DNA of 62,882 bases, taken from positions 1-62,882 of the forward strand of contig NZ_JACKZS010000020.1 in the NCBI RefSeq assembly GCF_014222285.1, read 5' to 3'. A program made the translations under genes and the position numbers. Below are positions 9,045-17,683 of this stretch, piece after piece. The notes beneath the pieces are model-generated. The model did not search any database. It was given only the letters and a program-made list of their open reading frames with translations, and had not been told where the DNA came from. Positions within the stretch are counted from its first letter, which is position 1. Each line of letters begins with the position of its first letter. The DNA is from Nostoc sp. UCD121 (GTDB taxonomy: Bacteria > Cyanobacteriota > Cyanobacteriia > Cyanobacteriales > Nostocaceae).

Positions 9045-9805
9045 AAACATTGTTTTTAGCTTGGCAAGATCCGAAAAGTCGTGCTTGGTTTCCCATTGGT
9101 CGATTAACCTTTGATAATATTAAATACCAGTTTATTTACACGTATGGTGCTACAGAAGCTCAAGTCAAGTGTGGGTTTCAACCATTGATCTCTTTTCCCG
9201 ACTTCAAGGAAGTATACACATCAGTTGAATTGTTTCCCTTGTTCTCCAATCGATTAATGCGACGTTCTCGCCCCGATTATAAAAATTATATTGAGTGGCT
9301 AAATATCCCTCATGATGAGGATGAGCCAATTACTATTCTTGCTCGTAGTGGTGGGCGCAAAGTAACGGATAATTTTGAAGTCTTCCCCTGCCCAGAGCCA
9401 AATGACAATGGTTTATACCATATCCATTTTTTTGCACACGGTGTGCGGCACTTTCCCGCTTGTGCAATGGAACGAATTAGTCAATTACAAACGGGTGAGC
9501 TTTTATATTTAGCTAACGAATTTCAAAATCCCCATGACCCACGTGCATTGCTTTTATGTACTGAGGATCATTACATCGTAGGTTATTGTCCTCGGTATAT
9601 TGTGGACGATGTTTTTAAACTCAAGAGCAAAAATCCTGAACTTGTAAAGGTACATGTTGAGCGCGTTAATCCAGCACCAACTCCTCTCCAACTACGTTTA
9701 TTATGCAATATGACCGCAGAATGGCATAATAATTTTCGCCCATTTTCTAGTCGGGAATATCAGCCTTTGGCGGCTGATATCCCAGTGGCTTATATTAGTT
9801 CCTAA
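9041..9805 (+). CDS. HIRAN domain protein paired with HipA-like kinase
   Basis: The 254-aa protein has an N-terminal region (WFPIGRLTF...FIYTYG...ELFPLFSNRLM, residues 16-72). This recalls the N-terminal subdomain of HipA kinases (FxYxY, then FF..LLP). A middle LARSGGRKVTDNFEVFP segment follows, then a C-terminal HIRAN domain (about 130-190: GVRHFPACAMERISQLQTG, ANEFQNPHDPRALLL, IVGYCPRYI). HIRAN domains bind DNA 3' ends or damaged DNA in HLTF/Rad5. Translation is coupled to the kinase gene through an ATGA overlap. I infer a regulator or sensor subunit of the kinase. The 3' end overlaps the convergent fructokinase gene by 4 bp. Confidence 0.65.
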   Translation: MKTLFLAWQDPKSRAWFPIGRLTFDNIKYQFIYTYGATEAQVKCGFQPLISFPDFKEVYTSVELFPLFSNRLMRRSRPDYKNYIEWLNIPHDEDEPITILARSGGRKVTDNFEVFPCPEPNDNGLYHIHFFAHGVRHFPACAMERISQLQTGELLYLANEFQNPHDPRALLLCTEDHYIVGYCPRYIVDDVFKLKSKNPELVKVHVERVNPAPTPLQLRLLCNMTAEWHNNFRPFSSREYQPLAADIPVAYISS

Positions 9806-10779
9806 AGTTGATGTGAGGCTAGAAAAGCTTCAACTTCAGCATCTGTTGGTTGGGAAGCGATCGCGCCTGGTTTAATGGTAGTTAGTGCCCCAACAGCACT
9901 GGCATAAGTGACGATGCGTTTTGCAGTTTCAGCATCCCGCAAGCTGTGGATGCCGTAATGGCTCAACTGGTGGATGAATCCTGCCAAAAAGCTATCTCCT
10001 GCACCAGTCGTATCAACTACGGGGATGGAAAAGGAAGGTAATTTGCCTTCGTTCTCACCCAGACAGTAAGTACAACCGTTTTCACCATCTGTTACTAATA
10101 CTCCTTCAATTGAAGCCAAGCGGTAAGTAATGGCTCCAGGATCTGCGGTTTCAAATAGCCATTCAGCTTCTTCTTTGGAGAGTTTGAGAAAATCTACTCG
10201 CTTAAATAATTCTGGAATTTTTTGATGAGCAATTTTTGGCTCGTCCCAAAATACAGGCCGCCAATTGATATCTAGGACAATCTTCAGATCGTAATGTTCT
10301 GCTAACTCTAGGGCGCGGTAAATTGCCTGTTCACTTTCAGGATAGGCTAATTCCAAAGTACCCAAAACCAGAAAATCTGCCTCTTGAAACAGCGCATCTG
10401 GCAATTGTTTGGCTTGCAAGCGAGTATCGGCAAATTCTGCGGTGTCATACTGACCAAATCCAGCGAAGGTGCGATCGCCAGCCAGATCCCGTGTAACATA
10501 AACCTGCCGCGTTGGTGCTGTAGGGTGGCGTTGTACCCCAGTCGTATCTACACCTACATCTTGTAATAGCTTGACCAGTGCATTTCCTGGTTCATCTTCA
10601 CCAACGGCTCCGATAAATCCTGCTGTCGTCCCCAGCTTGACTAAAGCACAGGCTACATTAGCTGGTGCCCCTCCTGGATAGGGAGTCCAGGATTTAACTT
10701 CTTCCAGCTTTAACCCTAATTGATCGGCTAAACAATCAAACAAAATTTCACCGAGGCACAAAACACGGGAATTGCTCAT
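9802..10779 (-). CDS. PfkB-family carbohydrate kinase, probable fructokinase
   Basis: The 325-aa product is a typical ribokinase/PfkB-family enzyme. It shows the GGAPANVACALVKLG substrate/dimer motif near residue 36, LDINWRP near 170 and the catalytic signature DTTGAGDSFLAGF near 251-263, with Asp as base. Close resemblance is to cyanobacterial fructokinases, which phosphorylate fructose to fructose-6-phosphate after sucrose cleavage. Sequence alone does not exclude other sugars. ATG is at 10779. The gene is convergent with the HIRAN gene, sharing 4 bp at the stops. Confidence 0.88.
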   Translation of the reverse strand: MSNSRVLCLGEILFDCLADQLGLKLEEVKSWTPYPGGAPANVACALVKLGTTAGFIGAVGEDEPGNALVKLLQDVGVDTTGVQRHPTAPTRQVYVTRDLAGDRTFAGFGQYDTAEFADTRLQAKQLPDALFQEADFLVLGTLELAYPESEQAIYRALELAEHYDLKIVLDINWRPVFWDEPKIAHQKIPELFKRVDFLKLSKEEAEWLFETADPGAITYRLASIEGVLVTDGENGCTYCLGENEGKLPSFSIPVVDTTGAGDSFLAGFIHQLSHYGIHSLRDAETAKRIVTYASAVGALTTIKPGAIASQPTDAEVEAFLASHQL

Positions 10780-11142
10780 TTCATTTTAGATTTGAGATTT
10801 CGATTTTGGATTAAGAATTTACAGTATAAAATCTACAACAATTTTTGCTAATTTGTCGCCAGTTCTTCATAGAATTAAATAGCAATTTTTATTACTCCAT
10901 AACATCTATATGCTTCTAATTACCGCCGAAACCATCTAAATATTTATACTAGAGTGTAGACAAAAACAAGTGTCGTATAATACTTATATATTGTCATGAT
11001 TTATATTCTTGCCAACTTGAAATCCAAAGAAAATATTGACAATAGTGTTACTGCTAATACTTGAAACCCCTACCAACAAAAGAATCTTCTAGAATTAAAA
11101 AGAGTGATTAAGTAGATATACCAAAGGAGGATAGAAATAGTC
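10780..11142. other. Intergenic region upstream of pedR
   Basis: This 363-bp AT-rich gap holds the divergent promoters of the fructokinase and PedR genes. A heptamer-like TTTTAGATTTGAGATTTCGATTTTGG run lies at 10783-10808. A strong ribosome binding site (AAAGGAGG) lies at 11124-11131, just upstream of pedR. I see no convincing operator. Confidence 0.4.
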
Positions 11143-11406
11143 ATGGCTGGTGGCAAGTCTGAGACCCCCGTTAGTCTGTCAGACAGAGAACTGCAAATTA
11201 TCGACCTAGTGGCCGCTGGCTTAACTAACCAAGAGATTGCAGGTAAACTGGAGATTAGCAAGCGTACAGTTGATAACCATATCAGCAATATTCTGACCAA
11301 GACTGAGACCGAAAATCGAGTAGCTCTTGTCCGCTGGGCCTTACAGTGGGGCAAAGTCTGCTTAAATGATGTCAATTGCTGTCTTCTCCCTAACCAGATC
11401 GAATAA
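11143..11406 (+). CDS. pedR: PedR-like LuxR-type regulator (HTH only)
   Basis: The 87-aa protein is almost only a LuxR/GerE helix-turn-helix (LSDRELQIIDLVAAGLTNQEIA, SKRTVDNHISNILTKT), with no receiver or PAS domain. It ends in KVCLNDVNCC with cysteines at 73, 79 and 80. Size, sequence and Cys80 match PedR (Ssl0564 of Synechocystis). That small regulator, as I recall, is switched by thioredoxin through a cysteine disulfide and so links photosynthetic electron flow to gene expression. ATG at 11143 has AAAGGAGG 12 bp upstream. It is likely monocistronic. Confidence 0.85.
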   Translation: MAGGKSETPVSLSDRELQIIDLVAAGLTNQEIAGKLEISKRTVDNHISNILTKTETENRVALVRWALQWGKVCLNDVNCCLLPNQIE

Positions 11407-11853
11407 ACAATTTACTAGTAGCAACGTAATTGCTATGGTCTGGTAGAATTGCAAGCCAATTTTGAGGTTGACTGATTGTTTCCCTCCTCACGCCTAAGTT
11501 TTCAGTGTGAACGCTCTACCAAAAGTTCCGAGTCCTTCACTCAGCCGGAGTTTATGTTAGTGGAGCCAGCTGACCCTCGGACTCGGAAACATATAACTAA
11601 AGAATTCCTTTCCACATTCAGCAGAACAGATGTAGGACTGGAGAAGAAGCGAGGGAGCAGGGAGCAAGGAAGAAAAGTTTTCCCCTCAGCAAGAGCAGCA
11701 CCCCGCCCCTCTGCCTCTTTTCAATGCCCAATGCCCCATACTTGATACCCAAGCTCAACAATCAACCATAAAAATTAGCAACAATTCAGTAGTGCAAGCG
11801 TTACATTTGAGAGAAATCTATATTGCTCCATCGGCTTGGAGAGTGGTGTTCCA
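11407..11853. other. Long gap with strong hairpin and low-complexity spacer
   Basis: The 447 bp between pedR and the DUF6391 gene contain the strong hairpin listed separately (11526-11588). After it comes a G/A-rich then C-rich stretch (GGGAGCAGGGAGCAAGG, CCAATGCCCAATGCCCC) typical of the spacer repeats of this genome. An ORF across 11476-11745 is not convincing because it reads through these repeats and lacks an ATG or SD. Confidence 0.45.
11526..11588. other. Strong hairpin, possible structured RNA
   Basis: A perfect 10-bp stem is formed by TTCCGAGTCC (11526-11535) and GGACTCGGAA (11579-11588). An inner 5-bp stem is TCAGC (11541-11545) with GCTGA (11569-11573). There is no T run, so it is not an intrinsic terminator. 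It could be a structured 3'UTR element of pedR, a small RNA, or a mobile palindrome. Confidence 0.45.
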
Positions 11854-12555
11854 ATGAATACTTCTGCTTCTTTTCAGGGTGGCTCGTCTCCCTTTGATTT
11901 TTTTAACTTTGATCTTAGGGCACCTGTATCTGAAAAAGTTCCGAACCCAGAATACCGTGCCTTAGACTTTCCGCAACCCACACAAGATGCTGACCTACTC
12001 AGGCAGCTATCATTTATTCCAGGGTTGAAAGAAATTTTGATGATCCGGCAAGTTCACGCCTTAGAACACGCTACTGTTTGGGTTCTTAGTGATTCACAAA
12101 GTGCCCAACCTGCTAAAGGAAAAGCTACTAACGTTCAACCAGATAATGAACTATTAGGCGGTTTGTCTACTGAGCATGGATTTTACCTTTATGGTGAAGT
12201 AAATATTAGTGATTTGCGGCGTGCGGTAGCACTTGCTCGACATCGCCTTACAAATGGAGAATGGGATTTAGCTGTACATCCCCGTTGCGGCACAAATTTA
12301 TCGGTAGCAATGCTCTTAACAGCTGGACTAGCTGTTGGTGTACATCTGTTACTACCATTTCGGCCAATCGAGCAACTTATAGGTTTGGGGTTAGCAGCGA
12401 CGACAGCCGCTGAACTCGCACCTGATTTAGGTTTTATGGCCCAGCGTTACCTAACAACAGCAATTCCTTTTAACCTAGCAATTGAAAATATTACCCGTAC
12501 ACGCGACGTTTGGGGGCGTGACGCACATTTTGTTAAAGTGGGTTGGCAAGAATGA
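11854..12555 (+). CDS. DUF6391 domain protein
   Basis: The 233-aa product carries the family's HALEHATV motif (about residue 66), followed by GGLSTEHGFYLYGEV and VHPRCGTNLSVAMLL. One or two hydrophobic segments follow (about 150-185). Function is unknown. The HxxEHA pattern and nearby HPRCGTN could be a metal site, but that is inference. An in-frame TTG lies six codons earlier at 11836; I prefer the ATG at 11854. It stands alone, followed by a low-complexity spacer. Confidence 0.75.
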   Translation: MNTSASFQGGSSPFDFFNFDLRAPVSEKVPNPEYRALDFPQPTQDADLLRQLSFIPGLKEILMIRQVHALEHATVWVLSDSQSAQPAKGKATNVQPDNELLGGLSTEHGFYLYGEVNISDLRRAVALARHRLTNGEWDLAVHPRCGTNLSVAMLLTAGLAVGVHLLLPFRPIEQLIGLGLAATTAAELAPDLGFMAQRYLTTAIPFNLAIENITRTRDVWGRDAHFVKVGWQE

Positions 12556-12644
12556 GAGGGAGCAAGGGGCAAGGTGGCAAGGGGGAAATAGGTAATGTTA
12601 TTCTCCCCAATTCCCAATTCCCAATTCCTTAAATAAATAAAATT

Positions 12645-13640
12645 ATGAGAAAACTTTACTTCTTACTCCCCGGTACAGATGGCAAATTTGCCTGTGGTGG
12701 TCTTTGGGCTGAGTTAAAAGCACTTAATCTGGCTCAGAATTTCTGTAGTGCTGATGTTGTAACTTACCGTCAGCGAGAAAAAGATAAGCTTTTTATTGAT
12801 GATTTACTAAAAGAGAAAAATTTAAATGATGTAATTTTTGTCATTAGTTGGGGATTTGATATAGCTCAACTCGTGGCTAAACTTAAGCAATACAATGTGG
12901 TTTACCATGCACATAGTGCAGGTTATCCATTTAGACTACCTGCGAGTATTCCGATTGTTACTGTTAGCCGCTATACAATGGGATATTGGGGAGAAAAATC
13001 ACCTAATTCTCTGATTTATTATTTGCCCAATCAAATTTCTGATGAGTTTCAAAATTTAGGTCTGGAACGGGATATTGATGTTTTAGTCCAGGCTCGAAAA
13101 TCTTCTGAGTATTTAATTAAAGAATTGATTCCAGCGTTGCAAAAACGTTGTAAAGTATTGGTTGTTGATTCATACATAGAGGATTTACCCGGACTATTTA
13201 ACCGAGCTAAGGTTTACCTCTATGATTCGGCTGAGTACTGGGCACAGCAGGGCGTTAGTGAAGGCTTTGGTCTACAACCAATGGAAGCTCTTGCCTGTGG
13301 CTGTCAAGTATTTTCTAGTGTTAACGGAGGACTGGCAGATTACTTAGATCCTGGATTTAATTGCTATAAAATTGCTGGATATTCTCAAGAATATGATGTG
13401 CAACGTATTCTAAAAGTGATTGATTCTTCAGCAGCTTTTAGTTTATCTGAAGATTTTTTCACCGAGCATCGGACTGAAAATATTATTAAGCGCTTCCAAG
13501 TTATTCTGGATGAGTTAAATGAGTTTTTCGATCACAAGATCCAACAGCCATCTAATATTAAGAGCTTGACGAGAATACGTAAGGCAAAATTACTCGCTCA
13601 GAGAATATATGGAAAGTTGAGGAAGAAATATTTTAAGTAA
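12645..13640 (+). CDS. Glycosyltransferase, GT4-like
   Basis: The 331-aa protein has a glycosyltransferase B-fold look. The N-terminal half has LLPGTDGKFACGGLWAELKAL (a G-rich loop after strand 1). The C-terminal half has the EGFGLQPMEALACGCQVFSSVNGG motif near residues 206-229, which binds the nucleotide sugar in GT4-type enzymes. It probably adds a sugar to a surface polysaccharide or glycolipid. The next gene, rfbB, makes dTDP-4-keto-6-deoxyglucose and lies 52 bp downstream on the same strand, consistent with an exopolysaccharide or O-antigen-like pathway. Confidence 0.75.
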   Translation: MRKLYFLLPGTDGKFACGGLWAELKALNLAQNFCSADVVTYRQREKDKLFIDDLLKEKNLNDVIFVISWGFDIAQLVAKLKQYNVVYHAHSAGYPFRLPASIPIVTVSRYTMGYWGEKSPNSLIYYLPNQISDEFQNLGLERDIDVLVQARKSSEYLIKELIPALQKRCKVLVVDSYIEDLPGLFNRAKVYLYDSAEYWAQQGVSEGFGLQPMEALACGCQVFSSVNGGLADYLDPGFNCYKIAGYSQEYDVQRILKVIDSSAAFSLSEDFFTEHRTENIIKRFQVILDELNEFFDHKIQQPSNIKSLTRIRKAKLLAQRIYGKLRKKYFK

Positions 13641-13692
13641 TAGAAACGCACTACAGAGGCGCACAGAACACAGAGATAAGAGAGGAAATTGA

Positions 13693-14787
13693 ATGAGTCG
13701 GCGGTTATTAGTTACTGGGGGCGCGGGGTTTATTGGGGCGAATTTTGTCCATCACTGGTGTCAGGTTTATCCAGATGACCGGGTGGTGGTGTTGGATGCG
13801 CTTACATACGCGGGGAATCGTCTCAATTTGGCGCTGGTTGAAGGAAGAGACAATTTTCGGTTTGTGCAGGGGGATATTTGCGATCGCACCATCATAGACA
13901 ACCTATTATCAACTGAAAATATAGATACTATCGCCCATTTTGCTGCTGAATCTCATGTTGATCGTTCGATTCTTGGGCCGGCGGCTTTTGTGCAAACTAA
14001 TGTGGTGGGAACTTTCACGCTGCTGGAAGCTTTTCGCCAATATTGGGAGGCTAAAGCACAGCCATCTGATTATCGTTTCCTACACGTTTCGACTGATGAA
14101 GTCTACGGTAGTTTGGGCCCAGATGATGCGGCTTTTTCGGAAACGACACCTTACGCTCCTAATAGTCCCTATTCAGCTTCCAAAGCTGGTAGCGATCACT
14201 TAGTCAGGGCTTATTATCATACTTATAAACTTCCCACCATTATCACAAATTGCTCTAATAATTACGGGCCTTATCAATTCCCCGAAAAGCTAATTCCGCT
14301 AATGTGCATCAACACTTTAATAGGTAAACCATTACCTGTTTATGGCGATGGTAAAAATGTGCGGGATTGGCTTTATGTGGTCGATCATTGTCGTGCTTTG
14401 GATGTGGTAATCAATCATGGCCAACCAGGGGAAACCTACAATATTGGTGGCAACAATGAGGTGGAAAATCTCAACCTGGTGCAGCTTTTGTGTGAAATGA
14501 TGGATGAATTAGCACCTGATTTACCAGTACGTCCAGCAAAGGAGTTGATTACTTTTGTCAAGGATAGACAGGGACACGACAGGAGATATGCGATTAATGC
14601 AAACAAAATTAAAACTCAGCTTGGTTGGACACCTTCTGTAACGATTGCTGAGGGTTTACGTTTAACTGTTGAATGGTATCTCAATCATCGTGATTGGTGG
14701 GAACCTCTGCTGTCTGCAGAATATCAAGCTTACTATCGCAAAAATTATCTCATTCCCACAATTTCTCTAGATAATGACTATCCTTGA
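13693..14787 (+). CDS. rfbB: dTDP-glucose 4,6-dehydratase
   Basis: The 364-aa product is an SDR-family nucleotide-sugar dehydratase. It has GGAGFIG at 9-15 for NAD+ binding, HFAAESHVDRSI near 83-94, the STDEVYG segment near 133-139 and YSASK at 160-164 (catalytic Tyr/Lys). It converts dTDP-glucose to dTDP-4-keto-6-deoxyglucose, the first committed step to dTDP-rhamnose and related sugars. AGAGGAAATTG precedes the ATG. The other rml genes are not in the window. Confidence 0.93.
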   Translation: MSRRLLVTGGAGFIGANFVHHWCQVYPDDRVVVLDALTYAGNRLNLALVEGRDNFRFVQGDICDRTIIDNLLSTENIDTIAHFAAESHVDRSILGPAAFVQTNVVGTFTLLEAFRQYWEAKAQPSDYRFLHVSTDEVYGSLGPDDAAFSETTPYAPNSPYSASKAGSDHLVRAYYHTYKLPTIITNCSNNYGPYQFPEKLIPLMCINTLIGKPLPVYGDGKNVRDWLYVVDHCRALDVVINHGQPGETYNIGGNNEVENLNLVQLLCEMMDELAPDLPVRPAKELITFVKDRQGHDRRYAINANKIKTQLGWTPSVTIAEGLRLTVEWYLNHRDWWEPLLSAEYQAYYRKNYLIPTISLDNDYP

Positions 14788-14830
14788 ATATAAGGGAATC
14801 AGATCGGCGTAAACTGCCAGCAGGTGTAAG

Positions 14831-16024
14831 ATGCTGCAACCAGAACAGATATTACAAGATCGTTATCAAATCCAACACCAACTTGGTAACAATGGAATTC
14901 GTCAAACTTGGCTTGCAAAGGATTTACAAGCCTCTGATGGCGAAAATTCGACCGTTGTGGTCAAACTTTTAGCCTTTGGCGGTACTATACAGTGGGATGA
15001 TTTAAAACTTTTTGAGAGGGAAGCACAAATTCTTAAAACAATAAGTCATCCCCGCATTCCTAGATATATAGATTATTTTTGTATCGACGATCGCACTCTC
15101 TGGTTTGGCTTAATACAAGAATATATTCCTGGTGAATCGCTTAAAGAAAAACTTGCTCTTGGCAAAAGGTTTAGTGAAAAGCGAGCGAGAAAAATCGCCG
15201 GTGAGATTTTAAATATTCTCATGTATCTACATGAGTTAAATCCAGGGGTGTTACATAGAGATATAAAACCGAGTAATTTAATTTGGGGCGAAGATAATCG
15301 GATTTATTTGGTTGATTTTGGCGCAGTTCAAGATAAAGCAGCAAGAGAAGGCGTTACTTTCACCGTTGTGGGTACTTATGGTTATGCCCCAATGGAACAA
15401 TTTGGTGGTCGAGCAGTTCCAGCTTCAGACCTCTATGCACTGGGTGCGACTCTGATTCATTTGCTGACTGGGACTTGCCCCTCTGATTTACCTCAGCAGG
15501 ATTTGCGACTGCAATTTGCAGACCGAGTTAATCTCAGTCCCAGTTTTGTCAGTTGGCTACAAAAGTTAATAGAACCCGCTCCCGAACAACGATTTCCTGA
15601 TGCTCGCCAAGCGCTGAATGCTCTCAAATCTGGTCTAGCTGTGAAATCTGCAAACAGAAGTCAGCTTTTACCGTTAAGAGAAATAATTAACAATTCTGGA
15701 TGCGGCATAAGTAATCAAAATGAAACAGTCCCAGAGGAAATTCTTGGTTGGAACTGGGGCGCATTTCTCATGCCTTGGTTGTGGATGTGGCCGAATCAGG
15801 TATGGTATGGGCTATTCTGTTTTGTACCACATGGTTGGTGGTTAATGGCGATCGCACTCGGTGCCAAAGGCAATGAATGGGCTTGGAAAAGTAGGCAGTG
15901 GCGCAGTATTGAACAATTCAAAGCCCATCAAAGAGGCTGGGCGATCGCTGGTATTCTAATTGGAGCGCCTATTAGTATTATGCTGTGGGTTCGAGCGATC
16001 GCTTTGCTCAAAGCTGCATTTTAG
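14831..16024 (+). CDS. Serine/threonine protein kinase with C-terminal membrane segments
   Basis: The 397-aa protein has a Hanks-type kinase domain (residues about 10-270). The HRD loop is LHRDIKPSNLIW near 141, DFG is in LVDFGAVQ near 161, and the activation segment GTYGYAPMEQFGG is typical of cyanobacterial kinases. The glycine loop is degenerate (LGNNGIRQTW lacks the GxGxxG spacing). The C-terminal about 100 residues are Trp-rich and carry two membrane segments (around 325-345 and 372-394). It should be anchored in a membrane facing the cytoplasm. The signal and targets are unknown. Confidence 0.85.
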   Translation: MLQPEQILQDRYQIQHQLGNNGIRQTWLAKDLQASDGENSTVVVKLLAFGGTIQWDDLKLFEREAQILKTISHPRIPRYIDYFCIDDRTLWFGLIQEYIPGESLKEKLALGKRFSEKRARKIAGEILNILMYLHELNPGVLHRDIKPSNLIWGEDNRIYLVDFGAVQDKAAREGVTFTVVGTYGYAPMEQFGGRAVPASDLYALGATLIHLLTGTCPSDLPQQDLRLQFADRVNLSPSFVSWLQKLIEPAPEQRFPDARQALNALKSGLAVKSANRSQLLPLREIINNSGCGISNQNETVPEEILGWNWGAFLMPWLWMWPNQVWYGLFCFVPHGWWLMAIALGAKGNEWAWKSRQWRSIEQFKAHQRGWAIAGILIGAPISIMLWVRAIALLKAAF

Positions 16025-16135
16025 TTGGGAATTGGGAATTGAGAATGGGGAATGGGGAATTGGGAAAGAGGGGTCAGAAGTTCTTTAATTTTGAATTTTG
16101 AATTTTGAATTTTGAATTGTGAATTGATTTCTCCC
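16025..16135. repeat. Heptamer tandem repeat spacer
   Basis: Two low-complexity blocks lie here. One has GGGAATT/GGGAATG-type units at 16027-16068, the other TTTTGAA units repeated about five times at 16085-16120. These are short tandemly repeated sequences of the kind typical of Nostoc intergenic DNA. Confidence 0.8.
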
Positions 16136-16160
16136 CTGCCCCTTTTCCCCTTGCTTCTTT

Positions 16161-16829
16161 CTAACCGCTTACTTGTGATTCAACTACACCTACGGGACAA
16201 GAAACATTTGTCCCTCCTAAACCACAATACCCATTAGGATTTTTAGCCAGGTATTGCTGATGGTAGTCTTCTGCGTAGTAGAACTCAGGTGCATCTAAGA
16301 TTTCTGTAGTAATCTTGCCATAACCTGCGCTATTGAGAGCTTGCTGATAAGCTTCTCGCGATGCTTCTGCTAGCTGCTTTTGGCTTTCAGAATATACATA
16401 AATTCCCGAACGGTATTGAGTGCCAGCATCATTACCTTGGCGCATCCCTTGGGTAGGATTGTGGCTTTCCCAAAAGACTTTGAGCAGTTCAGAATAACTA
16501 ATTATTTTGGGATCAAACACAACCAACACCACTTCATTGTGACCGGTTCGCCCACTACATACCTCTTCATAAGTGGGGTTGGGTGTAAATCCAGCAGCGT
16601 AACCCACTGCGGTGGTGTAAACTCCTTTAAGTTGCCAGAATTTGCGTTCTGCACCCCAAAAACAGCCCAAGCCAAAAATTGCCTTCTCTAATCCATCGGG
16701 ATAAGGAGCTTTTAAAGGATTCTTGTTGACATAATGAGCAGCAGGTACTGGCATAGACTGTGCCCTTCCTGACAAAGCTTCTTCTGGTGTGGGCATAACT
16801 TGCTTTTTGCCAAATCCGAATAGTGCCAT
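16161..16829 (-). CDS. msrA: Peptide-methionine (S)-S-oxide reductase
   Basis: The 222-aa protein has the MsrA catalytic motif GCFWG at 55-59 (Cys56), then [29 protein letters not shown] and the [11 protein letters not shown] region. It reduces methionine-S-sulfoxide in oxidised proteins. Extra cysteines near the C-terminus ([14 protein letters not shown]) are suitable resolving cysteines for thioredoxin recycling. No MsrB domain is fused. Confidence 0.93.
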   Translation of the reverse strand: MALFGFGKKQVMPTPEEALSGRAQSMPVPAAHYVNKNPLKAPYPDGLEKAIFGLGCFWGAERKFWQLKGVYTTAVGYAAGFTPNPTYEEVCSGRTGHNEVVLVVFDPKIISYSELLKVFWESHNPTQGMRQGNDAGTQYRSGIYVYSESQKQLAEASREAYQQALNSAGYGKITTEILDAPEFYYAEDYHQQYLAKNPNGYCGLGGTNVSCPVGVVESQVSG

Positions 16830-17000
16830 TGATTTTGACTCTGATATATATCTTTACCTTATTTACTATTGTAAAGATTCTTGCGATCGCTTGGGGTTTT
16901 CTCTTAAGTCCTGATCGGCTTGTGTTGACCTTGTGGTGCTAGTCCATGCTATTCATCATTATGAATACTTTTCAAGAGTAAGTAATCGTCAGAAGTACTC

Positions 17001-17540
17001 ATGGATAAAATACCAAAAATTGATCGTCAAAGGGAGCATCAAGCGAACGAACGTACTTTTCTAGCTTGGCTACGTACTTCTATTTCATTGATTGGTTTTG
17101 GTTTTGCTATTGCGCGATTTGGTATATTTCTGCAACAGCTAAATATTGCTATTACTCAACAAGAAACTAGGCTAAATCCATTATCTAACTCGGAAAATTT
17201 GGGTGTTGCTTTAGTAGTTTTTGGAATTTTGGTTGTTGCATTAGCCGCGTGGCGATACAACCAAGTTTTCTGGCAAATTGAACAAGCAGATTATAAACCA
17301 AATAGGATCATCGTTTGGATAATGACTGGAGTAGTAATTGTTTTGGGACTTCTCAGTATTCCTTTGCTCTTAAGGCGTGATAAAGTCCTTCCTCGCTCTC
17401 CTTTTCCGACTCAACCACAGTCTCGAAATTTTCAAAGTTCAACCCCAAAGTTCAATATTAAAAAGGGGACAATTACTACTAAATACAAACAGATATATTA
17501 TAATAAGATCCCTGAATTCTTAAAGAAGTCGGGGATCTAA
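17001..17540 (+). CDS. DUF202 (YidH-type) membrane protein with repeat-derived tail
   Basis: The 179-aa product starts with the DUF202 signature (REHQANERTFLAWLRTSISL, residues 12-31) and has three membrane segments (about 29-47, 71-91, 108-127). Function of the family is unknown. The tail after residue 130 is polar and unlike the family, which is normally about 110-130 aa. Its last residues (IPEFLKKSGI) and the stop codon are supplied by a palindromic repeat at 17506-17538. The repeat probably replaced or extended the original C-terminus. Confidence 0.75.
   Translation: MDKIPKIDRQREHQANERTFLAWLRTSISLIGFGFAIARFGIFLQQLNIAITQQETRLNPLSNSENLGVALVVFGILVVALAAWRYNQVFWQIEQADYKPNRIIVWIMTGVVIVLGLLSIPLLLRRDKVLPRSPFPTQPQSRNFQSSTPKFNIKKGTITTKYKQIYYNKIPEFLKKSGI
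17506..17538. repeat. Palindromic repeat at the end of the DUF202 gene
   Basis: A 16-bp left arm starting AGATCCC pairs with a right arm ending GGGGATCT, with two mismatches and a 1-nt loop. It is related to the hairpin at 22694-22734 (both contain GA[A/C]TTCTTAA between CCC and GGG arms). It may also act as a terminator, although no T run follows. Confidence 0.65.
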
Positions 17541-17683
17541 GCCTTGCCAAAGCAAAAGACACTTAATTAGCAGTGAGTAGGTCGGCGAAATTAAAGCTAA
17601 CTGGCTAAGGCTGCCCTTTGTCATTAGTAAGGATTTTAAGCCTATTTACGTTTCGTAACATACCTAGTGTTTTTCACACCAAC

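Noticed and set aside
11476..11745. 89-codon plus-strand ORF after pedR
   Set aside because: It begins at a non-ATG codon, runs through the hairpin and the low-complexity spacer, and ends in spacer-derived residues. No SD.
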